From assembly GCF_932526225.1 (NCBI RefSeq), contig NC_064034.1, forward strand, positions 18,096,717 through 18,160,716: 64,000 bases of DNA, written 5' to 3'. Positions 13,401 through 25,400 of the stretch are shown piece by piece (within the stretch, counting starts at the first letter, position 1; each line of letters starts with the position of its first letter). The position numbers were made by a program, and so were the translations under genes. The notes under the pieces were generated by a model. The model was not told the DNA's origin and ran no database searches. It saw nothing but the letters and a program-made list of their open reading frames with translations. The DNA comes from Nematostella vectensis. Its lineage: Eukaryota > Cnidaria > Anthozoa > Actiniaria > Edwardsiidae.

Positions 13401-16400
13401 TGGTGGGCTCGGTAAGCAAAGAGCAGCTAGAATATCTCATATTGGTGGGCTCGGTAGCATAGAGCAGCTAGGATATCTCATATTGGTGGGCTCGGTAAGC
13501 ATAGAGCAGCTAGGATATCTCATATTGGTGGTCTCGGTAAGCATAGAGCAGCTAGGATATCTCATATTGGTGGGCTCGGTAAGCAAAGAGCAGCTAGGAT
13601 ATCTCATATTGGTGGGCTCGGTAGCATAGAGCAGCTAGAATATCTCATATTGGTGGGCTCGGTAAGGATAGAGCAGCTAGGATATCTCATATTGGTGGGC
13701 TCGGTAAGGATAGAGCAGCTAGGATATCTCATATTGGTGGGCTCAGTTAGCATAGAGCAGCTAGGATATCTCATATTGGTGGGCTCGGTAAGGATAGAGC
13801 AGCTAGGATATCTCATATTGGTGGGCTCAGTTAGCATAGAGCAGCTAGGATATCTCATATTGGTGGGCTCGGTAAGCAAAGAGCAGCTAGGATATCTCGT
13901 ATTGGTGGGCTCGGTAATCATAGAGCAGCTAGGGTATCTCATATTGGTGGGCTCGGTGAGCATAGAGCAGCTAGGATATCTCATATTGGTAGGCTCGGTA
14001 AGCATAGAGCAGCTAGGGTATCTCATATTGGTGGGCTCAGGAAGCATAGAGCAGCTAGGATATCTCATATTGGTGGGCTCGGTAAGCATAGAGCAGCTAG
14101 GGTATCTCATATTGGTGGGCTCGGTAAGCATAGAGCAGCTAGGGTATCTCATATTGGTGGGCTCGGTAAGCATAGAGCAGCTAGGATATCTCATATTGGT
14201 GGGCTCGGTAAGCAAAGAGCAGCTAGGATATCTCATATTGGTGGGCTCGGTAAGCATAGAGCAGCTAGGGTATCTCATATTGGTGGGCTGGGTAAGCAAA
14301 GAGCAGCTAGGATATCTCATATTGGTGGGCTCGGTAAGCATAGAGCAGCTAGGATATCTCATATTGGTGGGCTCGGTAAGCATAGAGCAGCTAGGATATC
14401 TGATATTGGTGGTCTCGGTAAGGATAGAGCAGCTAGGATATCTCATATTGGTCGGCTCGGTAAGCATAGAGCAGCTAGGGTATCTCATATTGGTGGGCTC
14501 GGTGAGCATAGAGCAGCTAGGATATCTCATATTGGTAGGCTCGGTAAGCATAGAGCAGCTAGGGTATCTCATATTGGTGGGCTCAGGAAGCATAGAGCAG
14601 CTAGGATATCTCATATTGGTGGGCTCGGTAAGGATAGAGCAGCTAGGATATCTCATATTGGTCGGCTCGGTAAGCATAGAGCAGCTAGGATATCTCATAT
14701 TGGTGGGCTCGGTAAGCAAAGAGCAGCTAGGATATCTCATATTGGTGGGCTCGGTAAGCATAGAGCAGCTAGGATATCTCATATTGGTGGGCTCAGTTAG
14801 CATAGAGCAGCTAGGATATCTCATATTGGTGGGCTCGGTAAGGATAGAGCAGCTAGGATATCTCATATTGGTGGGCTCGGTAAGGATAGAGCAGCTAGGA
14901 TATCTCATATTGGTGGGCTCGGTAAGCATAGAGCAGCTAGGGTATCTCATATTGGTGGTCTCGGTAAGCAAAGAGCAGCTAGGGTATCTCATATTGGTGG
15001 GCTCGGTGAGCATAGAGCAGCTAGGGTATCTCATATTGGTAGGCTCGGTAAGCATAGAGCAGCTAGGGTATCTCATATTGGTGGGCTCAGGAAGCATAGA
15101 GCAGCTAGGATATCTCATATTGGTGGTCTCGGTAAGCAAAGAGCAGCTAGGATATCTCATATTGGTGGGCTCGGTAAGGATAGAGCAGCTAGGATATCTC
15201 ATATTGGTGGGCTCGGTAAGCATAGAGCAGCTAGGATATATCATATTGGTGGGCTCGGTAAGCATAGAGCAGCTAGGATATCTTGTATTGGTGGGCTCGG
15301 TAAGCATAGAGCAGCTAGGATATCTCATATTGGTGGTCTCGGTAAGCATAGAGCAGCTAGGATATCTCATATTGGTGGGCTCGGTAAGCAAAGAGCAGCT
15401 AGGATATCTCATATTGGTGGGCTCGGTAGCATAGAGCAGCTAGAATATCTCATATTGGTGGGCTCGGTAAGGATAGAGCAGCTAGGATATCTCATATTGG
15501 TGGGCTCGGTAAGGATAGAGCAGCTAGGATATCTCATATTGGTGGGCTCAGGAAGCATAGAGCAGCTAGGATATCTCATATTGGTGGGCTCGGTAAGCAT
15601 AGAGCAGCTAGGATATCTCGTATTGGTGGGCTCGGTAAGGATAGAGCAGCTAGGATATCTCATATTGGTGGGCTCGGTAAGCATAGAGCAGCTAGGATAT
15701 CTCATATTGGTGGGCTCGGTAGCATAGAGCAGCTAGGATATCTCATATTGGTGGGCTGGGTAAGCATAGAGCAGCTAGGGTATCTCATATTGGTGGGCTC
15801 GGTAAGGATAGAGCAGCTAGGATATCTCATATTGGTGGGCTCGGTAAGGATAGAGCAGCTAGGATATCTCATATTGGTGGGCTTGGTAAGCATAGAGCAG
15901 CTAGGATATCTCATATTGGTGGGCTGGGTAAGCATAGAGCAGCTAGGGTATCTCGTATTGGTGGGCTCGGTAAATAGAGCAGCTAGGATATCTCATATTG
16001 GTGGACTCGGTAAGCATAGAGCAGCTAGAATATCTCATATTGGTGGGCTCGGTAAGCATAGAGCAACTAGAATATCTCATATTATGCATTGTATTCTCTT
16101 TGTTTTGAGAATCATACGATCTCAATATAAGCAAGCCTCAAGCTTTATATATCTGATATTAGTCAGCTCGGTAAGCACTAAATATTCCTCATAATAGTAA
16201 TTTTAGTTTAATAAGAAAAACATATTTTTTTTCTGTCAGGATCAAATTTACCAGCAGATTATGGGAATGTTCATGAAGATCACAGTGGATGCCGGCTCAC
16301 TTGCGTACTCACGGGAAACCACCCTGAATGAAACAACCCAGGGATACAGGTTTGTGAATCGCACTGCGATGTTCAGTCTGTCTTTGAGTCTATATCTAAC

Positions 16401-19400
16401 AAAGACAGCATGCTGCCTCGTACCCAGGCGTCTCAACGGTCACTCCCTCCTCGGAATGCATTCTGGGAAGGATTATGCACGCCCGCAAAGGAACACGGGA
16501 ACGGAATCGCTTCGGGATGCGATCGGCTGCTCTTCAACAGACGCTGGACGCGCATGGGTACGAGGCAGAACAGCTTGTACACTTTTCTCTAAGTTTCTAC
16601 AGAAAAGAAGGTTCACATAAGTTGCACTTTCTTTTACGAATTTAAGAATGGTGCGTAAAAGTGAAATTATTACAGTGTAACCACCAAAATATGTATGCAA
16701 TGTTTTTCCACAAATCAAACCCTAGGTATCAAAAGAGTCAAAGGTAAACAAGCCTCAACGAGTTTTAATTCTCGTTTTTTCGTCAATATACAATGAACAT
16801 TCCGCACAGATGTGACCGTCCGTGAGAAATTTTTGGATGTTTAAGGTTTTACAGATTTGCGTTGTTGTTCTTCTCAACACCATATCCCCAGCCAAGCAAA
16901 TAATCTGCTATAAGTGCTCCTGCACGGTTGCTCTCTTACCTTTTTATTTTGAGACTGGCAAGAGTGGATGTTGCTTTCGTAGGTAATCTTTGGAGCACTG
17001 ATCATTCTGTTCTTCATCAGACACTGTGCACTGGCAGTTCTGAACGCTTACTCAAACGTGGCAGCCAACCTTAAAGGGGAAACCAAGTTACAAGACTTCC
17101 TAGTAAGGCTGCTGGAGCTATTTGTGCAGCTGGGACTGGAGAGCAAGAGGGCGAGCGAGAAAGCCTCCTTTGCCATCAAGGTAACCAAACAACAAGACCC
17201 CTGTTTGAATACCGGGAGTGCTAAAAGTGTTGGCAAAAGCCTGTTTAGAATCAAGTTTGATGTACTGTTCTTCGACTTGGTTGATAATGTGATAGAAAAT
17301 GATAAACTAAGAGCTGAGAGTTTAAACTATATAAGCTCTCAGACAAGAATCTGTTAAGGTTGTGAAATTAAATGGTTTGGCTACCTTTCAGCCAAGAATT
17401 TGCCGAGTAAATGGTTTGGCTACCTTTCAACCAAAAATTTGCCAAGATTTGCAGGTTTGGCGACCTTCAATAAGAAAAATACAACTGGTGGTCGAGTCAA
17501 GTGGAGATGCACCCCCAGCTTTGATAGTTTGTTGTTATTTGCTGCCCATATCAAAGAAAAAGGGCAATTCCTTTGAATCCCTCCTGATTGTACTTACTCA
17601 ACCCAAGTTCTTCACGATACTGGTCTTTCTCTGATTACAGGCTTCCTCCAGTGCTGGCAATCTTGGCGTGCTCATCCCCGTCATCGCCACAGCCATCTCC
17701 CAACTGCCGCCACTGGAAGACCCCAAGCCCCGACTTCACAAGCTGTTCTGGGACTTCTGGCTGTACTGCGTGGTGATGGGTTTTGGGGTGGAGGGCTCCA
17801 CCCTATGGCCACAGGAGTGGTATCTTGGGGTGTGTGCGATCGCCGTTAAGTCCCCACTGCTGCTTGGTGCAGAACATCTTCGATCGAGACTCATGTACAA
17901 CTCGGCGCTTAAGAATGATTCTGTTGCTCCGGTGAGTCAGTAATATCCATGAGGAAGGTAGTTACATGTCTAAAAAATCAATAGGGATCTCTCCCTAGAC
18001 AATGGTTATGCTGAGGACATTGAGCCCTACTGTACAACCACACTATGTAAGTACAGTATCCACAGCAAAAATAGGACATTGGAAACAAATCTCATACAAA
18101 CTAAACTTGTTTTTCGGCCAAAAATTGGCGTTTATTTAATTTGGAAATCACAAACTTACATAGCGTGTCATTTTCGGCCTGCAAGCCGGCTCTCATTCGG
18201 GGTTATTCGGAAACGTTTTGTTTTCGAATATTGGGCGAAGGCCGAGATGCGCGCCACAGGCGTCCCAATATTCGAAAAACAAACATTTCCGAATAACCCC
18301 GAATGAGAGCCGGATTGCAGGCTAGACATTTTGACCTCTTACCAAGCTCTCTCTGTCTCCAAGAAATGCTTACCCTTACAACAAGGCACTCGGAGCTGGA
18401 GTTGCAAAACTGGCGGGGAATCTAGTTAATTTATACAATTGACGTACAGCCTGTTTTGATACCGAAAGCGCTTGTGTGAGACGTTCATCCCCACAATATT
18501 GTATTTTACTTAAAGTTCTAAAGTCCTTTAATGACTAGAATGATTATTTTTTATTATTACTCGTGGTTTTGAAAAATTTCGAGGTTTCCTAGTTAAAACT
18601 AAAACCATTTTTCAACCGGGTGCCCTTTAAGTCACGCAAGTTTTTTTCCCAGGCTGAGCTTAATGAAGTGCGTTTGGCGTTACTTGACAACCTTGGCAAC
18701 CCGCCAGAGATCGTCACCCTCGTCAACAAACTCAACTTCGGCCAGTGCACCTACCTGCTATCAGTCTACAAACTAGAAACACTCCGTGTATCTTCCGAGT
18801 CCAGCTCAATCCACTCCATATTTTCATACCTGGAAGATCGGGCAGTACAAAAAGACAAAGCAGGTAATCTGCTTTGTTGTGAAAAATTGTTGCCTTTTCC
18901 CACAAAACTGAGAGATGTTTAGAAAAAAAATATTTTGTGACTTTAATGTACCAATTTTAAGCTACCAACTCAATGTGGAGCCCAAAGACAAACTGTGGAT
19001 TTGTTGTGATTGTGTTCCCTTTCTCTGTAGGTATGTGGCAATGCATCTCCGCCATCGGCGACAAGGTGTTCAAAGCTTTTCTCAACACGATGGCGAACAA
19101 GTCTCGCACGCCGTCACGTGAGCTAGAACTCGAGGGGCATGCGCAGTACCTGCTCATTAAATTCAACCATCTGCACAAGCGAATCCGCCGTGTGGCTGAT
19201 AAATACTTGTCTGAACTCGTCGATAAGTAAGTAAAACATCTAGCAAAGCATGTGAAAGATTGTCCATAAGTAAGCCATCTGCAAGCACATCCACCGTGTC
19301 GCCGATCTGTCAGAAGTCAGTTAGCCAATCAGAAAGGCGTATACAGTTGATGCCACGAAATAACGGCTGAAATTCGCCTTACTACTGTAAACTATAGAGC

Positions 19401-22400
19401 TGGGAACTTTGGTTTCATAAGTGACTGGCGCTAGAACGATGGAAGCACATGTTGTTGGCCCTCAAAGCAAACAGCAGTTTTACCAATGTAAATAATGTCT
19501 TAAAATCGTACAAAATCAATCAGTCACTTAAAAATCTATAATCTGTAATCTGTTTGTTTGCTGTAGTATTTCAATTATAAAGTTCGCCCGATGTTTTTAT
19601 TTTGTATTATGGTCTGTGCGGTGTTTTAATGAAGGCCACGCTCCATTTTGCGCATAGTAGCTCAGTTTTGCAATTCCTCTTGACGTTTGTTTTCTAGGTT
19701 TCCCCATCTCTTGTGGAATGGCAAGGTCCTTCACTTTATCCTGGACTTACTACAGACGCTATCAGAGTCGCTTGAACAACCGGTACGTGTGCCCTAACAA
19801 CCACACCTTTTTCAGTTTTTTTTTCGGTCTCAAGGAATTGTGATTGAATTCTTTCATGAATTTTGAGTCTTTTGCTAACGATAAATAGATAACACTTGTT
19901 TGCTATCCTTTCTTAGCATAAGTGAAAGCATTGGTATGAATGCTTCGTAAGAAGTGAAAAATTGTAGTTTGGCCAGCCTCTCTACTTACTAGGGATAATA
20001 ACATAACTAGAACTACTATAGACAAACAGTAAGAAAACTACCTGGTCAGCGTAGGCGTGGTGGACACTGGAAAATAAATCAAGACGGTTTTTACATTTAG
20101 TTTTATGTATGTTTTGCTCCTTTCTTTAAACAAGGTAGTTTTGCCGACGTTTCAAAGCATTAGTCCTTCGTTAAAGCAAGAAAAGCAAGAAAAAGGAAAT
20201 ACGCTCGTTTCTTTTTACTTGTCTCCGACGTAGGGCTATAGCTGAAAGCGTTAATTAATGTTTACCCTTAGAATGGCAAATTTGATATGAAGGTTCTGTA
20301 TGTACTACGTCAATTATTTCACTCCAGGAAAGTCACCAGACGGTTCAGATGCTCGTTCCCGGGACCTCATACACTCTGGCCGTGCACGAAGAGATGGATG
20401 GGAGGGAGGGGACGGTTAGGGACTTTTCTGCTCGCTGTAGCGGCATCCTGAAAGAGGCCATCAAATGGGCCCCGGAGGCCACTCTCTCACTGCTACAGGT
20501 ATGTCATTCACTATTTAGTGCCCGCGATCGCTCGCACATGTCGGGAAATACCAAATTGGCTCATTTCCAAATGAACCGACCCAAAACGAGACCAACCCGA
20601 ACCGACTCTGTGTAAACAGGACAAACTATGTGTTTACCGGACCATGGCTCTTTGTAAAACGCACCGACCTTGTGTTAACAAGACCAGACCGACCCTGTCT
20701 AACTGGGACAGTCTCTGTATTAAACAGGTCTGCTCTGTGTCAATTGGACAGACCCTATTTAAGCATAGACAACTCTGTGTGAACAAGACAGATCCTGTTT
20801 AAACCAGATTGGATCGACACTATCTAAAGGTATTGTTACTGTGTAATCGTGACTGTATGAACGGTAGTTACCATTTTTTAGGACTACCTGCTGAAGTTCG
20901 AACACGTGTCTGTTGGTATGACTCACCATACAGGACTGGCGCTGGCTATGGAGAACATCGTGCAGTTTGCAGGACTCAACCCCAGGTCCATGTGTCTTAG
21001 TAGTGCTGCTCTAGACAAGAGACCGAGTTGCGTCAAAAAGGGTCTGGATCAAGTGCCGTCCGGGCTAACTATGAGAAGTAGATACCAGGGGGAGGTAAGG
21101 TTATGACGATGTCATTGTGGTTGGGTTGATGGAAGGGATATCATAGCTGGTTATGACGGTGGGAGTTTTAACGGTGTTGGGGGTTAAAGGTAATGTGACA
21201 GCGCTAGTAAAGACAGGGTCCTGTAGTGAGGTCTAATTCCCATTTTCCAGCCGCTGTTTACTTCAAATCCCTTTCCTGTGTCATGTAGCTTGAAACTTGT
21301 TCCAGGCTTGACCCTTCAGGAGCCTGTGGAAAAGGCGTCTAAGAGGGTGATGGGATGGTGTGAGCGACAGTGCTCACGTGAACAGCGGCATTTGAAATTG
21401 GTGTGAAGTAGCTGCGCTTTGACAATAAAAAATGTTGTTCTATCGTCATGGAGATTGAAGCCATGGTAGACATCGCTTTGACCATTCAAAGTATTGCTCC
21501 ATTGTCATGTAGATTGTCAGCATTATGGCGATGGTAGAAATAGCTTTGATCATTAAAAGTATTGCTCTATCGTCAGATGGTTGACATGATGGCGGCGGTA
21601 TAGATAGTACATATCGCTTATTGCTCTATCGTCAGATTGTCTAAATAGTAATGGTAGATAGTAGATATTGCTTATTGCTCCTATCATCAGATTGTTGGCA
21701 TGATGGCGATGGTTGAGGCACAGTCTAAGGACGTTCGCGATGTCAGCACCAAGCTTTGCCGAGTGCTGAACAAGCAGCTTCAAGACAGCGTGACGGTGGC
21801 TGGTGAGGCTTACGTCTCAGCCATGTTCAAGGCTTCTGCTTTCCTTGTCACAACTAAAGGTACAGTTGTCGCACATTCTCCTTAAAGTTTTATTGCTACG
21901 AAATACATTAAAGATCACTGTAGGTAATCTTTTACATATGCCAATGCATTTTGTAATTTTTATTGCCAGCGAATCCCTTATATGCATTCCTCCCTGTTCT
22001 TCACGTAGGCCCTAAGAATTTGGAGATTTTCCGTAAACCATTGGTTTTTGCACTTACGCACGGTTGCATCGGTATATTAATTAGAGAAAATAGTGGAAAT
22101 TCACCCTCACCCTCAGACACCCTCAGAATTTGTAAAATGTCTGTTATATGGAGATTCCACCATATCTAGAGAAGAAGCAACCCTAATGTAGGGCCTTTTT
22201 ATTTAGTTTCTCTGAGTCCACTGTTTTTTGTACTTTCTATGTATATGTATGTATATTGTTGTATGTATGTATTTTAATCTTGCACTTATGCCATCCCTAA
22301 TCTGTATGGGTTCACAGACGTTGATAAACAGCTGATGCATGACGTGTGCTGGTGCCCTGCGCAGATCTTTACCAAGGAATCCATGGCAACAGCTGTAGCA

Positions 22401-25400
22401 TGCTGGGAATGGATCCTGGGGGCAAGAAAGGACGTTGAGCTGCAGGTCAGCGGTAGTATACCACTGCGGCAATTGACCCTTTGAGTGTGACTGTTTCTCA
22501 GCGATGTCATCATCTAATTTCATAGCTTGTAAACAGGTGTACTTTATTGCAGCTGTTTTTATTATGTAAACAAACATAAAAAATAGAAAATTAATTATTC
22601 TTGGCAGATGATGCGTGAAATAAGCTGCGCTTGGCAATGGACTGTTTGTAGGCGGGTTGGGTTGTTCTCACGTGACACTGTCCCAGAGAGTCCGCTGGCC
22701 TCTTTTGACGACAATTCTCCTCCCAAGGCCCCGGATGTTGCACCTCATGACATCTGGATCAGGTTTCTGGCCCAGCGGTTTGAGATGGTTAAATACTACA
22801 GCACTGATCAGGTATTCCTTGGTATACCTCACGGTATAATTGTTGCTTTTGTAACGCCTAATATACGTCATGTTCTCATTGCTTGCGTGACGCCCCCTGT
22901 TTGACGATTCCTCTTTTAAACTATTCTAATAACGTTATTTTCAACAATGGATTGCGTTACAGGTACAAATCATCATGACACTTGTGCAGCGCTCCCTCCC
23001 CCTCTCAGTCAGTCGGGATAACTTCATGTCCCGTCACGTTGCGGCTGTTCGCCCGCGGTTTCGACTACTGTCCCTCGGGATGGCTGTGTTGCAGGGTGAC
23101 TTTCTTGGAAACTCTGTGGCGAAGAATGTGCTCAGGGAGCGAGTCTATTGCAACGCACTTGACTACTTCAGGTAGTGCGCTTGAATACTACACGTGCGGA
23201 CGTATGGCTTGTGTTATTTAATGTAATTGTTAGTTGAAATCTCGAATGATAGTGTCAAGATGTAGTGTCAAACCTTTAACATACTATCTCTTCTTGTGTT
23301 ATCCTGCTTGTGTAGTGTCAAGCCTATAACATACTATCTAATCTTGTGTTATCTAAAGAGAAGTGTCAAGCCTATAACATGCCATCTAACTTGTGTTATC
23401 TGCTTGTGTAGTGTCAAGCCTATAACATACTATCTCTTCTTGTGTTATCTGCTTGTGTAGTGTCAACCTATAACATGCTATCTAATCTTGTGTTATCTTT
23501 TTGTGTAGTGTCAAGCCTATAACATGCTATCTTACTTGTGTTATCTACTTGTGTAGTATCAAGCCTACAACATGCTATCTAACTTGTGTTATCTACTTGT
23601 GTAATGTCAAGCCTATAACATGCTATCTTACTTGTGTTATCTACTTGTGTAGTATCAAGCCTATGTGGCCGGTCACCGATAGCACTGAATTGCGTGTGGA
23701 TGTGACTGTTCTTGTCAAGTTCTGGCAAGCCATCCTTGCGGACAAGAAGTACATGAAGCATTTCATGATGTCTCCGGTGGATTCATATCCACTCGGGGCT
23801 CAGTCGTCAGGCTCACATTACTCAAGCTCACATACGGATCTAGGGCCATACTTGCAAGTAAGTCATGCACCTTTTTCCACGAGAATATGAATACCTAGGG
23901 GCTCAGTCATAAAATATACAGTACACTCCTATTTTATAAGAACCCTTTTTAAAAGAACGTCCAGCCTGAGATTTCACCAAGTTATAAGAATTATGCTAAG
24001 AACATGCCGAGGTTCAGATTTAATTTTTTTTCTTTTATAGTCCTGATGCGTTTTAAAATGCAGAATCAAATTGTGCTCATAGTAACATCCTTATTATTGC
24101 TATTGATCATTAGCGTAATTCTCTTCCTAATAATTCATTGGGTGTTATATTCTTACACTAAAATTTATTAAGAACATCTTTAAGAAAATATTCAGCCTTT
24201 AAATGTCCCACAAATAAGAACGGCCCAGCTTCATCTGAAAATTTGACGTTCTTATAAAAAAGATTGTACTTTAGTTCCCTATTACCAGTTTTATCTTTGA
24301 ATTTTTTTATTGCCCTTACCAAGTGGTTTCTGTTCTTGTCACCCCACCACAGGGTAACCATTCTTTTCCTCCCCCCCCCCCCCCCCCACAGGATAACCAT
24401 TCTCTTCTGCCTCCACAGGGTAACCCTCCTTGTCTCCCCACCACAGGGTAACCATCCTTCTCGCTACATGTCATTATCCCCATTTCCCTTGCCACAGGGT
24501 ACACGACTCTGCCCCCCTCACCACACGCAAATTATTCTTGTTTCCCCTCACCACAGGGCAACCGTTGGATGAATACTATCCCCCTCTCGAGTAATGTGTC
24601 ATCCAGGCGTTCCACGAGCGCATCTAATGAGCGGGACTCGCCAGGCAATCAGCATACTGTACGGGACTACCTCAAGAGACGTAACCTGATCCTGGCCCTT
24701 GTCCGCAGAGAGGTGGAGAGACTGTCCACCTGGCACAACTCACTAGCGCAGCCAGAAATGTCCTTTGAGGTGAGCTAGGGTCTGGGATGGGGCGAGGGGG
24801 AGTTGGAGAGTCTTTCCTCTTCTATGACTAATTTACTCATTAATTTCATTCCTCCCTTGACCAGCGCAAGAAGTCGATGACTAGCTTTCCTTTTAATTTC
24901 CTTTATCCTCTGACCAGGATGAGACGTCGATGAATAACTTGCTCTTTCATTTCATTCCTCCCTTGGCCAGGGTGAGACATCGATGACTAACTGGGCAAAC
25001 CAAACGCTGTTCACTGAGCGTAATTGGCGTGACTTGGTGCGTCTGGCTTGGCTCATCTCTCCTGGAATCGCCGTTCACCTGCCAACAAGGTAGTTAACCA
25101 CTGCTTAGTGAGACTCTTGACTTGTGTGGTAGATGAATGTCTTACCTAAACACACAAACCTGCTTTACAAATATATTCATAGCAATCATTTCACCCTTTT
25201 CTTTCAGATACAAAGACGTACCGATAGTGCAACGGGAGGTCTCACGTCTTGTCCGAAACAACCCAATCGCAGTGGCCCACATTCCGGACGCCTTGCACGT
25301 AAGCATGAGAAAATAGAACCAGTAGAATTCCTAGTCATGGGCAGTCCTCCTGGGCCCTCCCTATCAGTTATATTTTGCGTTTTGGGTTTCCTGTGATTGA

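Noticed and set aside
7385-16078. CRISPR-like array
   Set aside because: Units are contiguous with no variable spacers, and the genome is eukaryotic.
7099-16194. Very long ORFs on both strands, with 14-residue periods (up to about 600 codons)
   Set aside because: They result from a 42-bp unit without stops. Two plus frames and one minus frame are open at once, and 41-bp units break them. No independent sign of coding beyond true exon 8.
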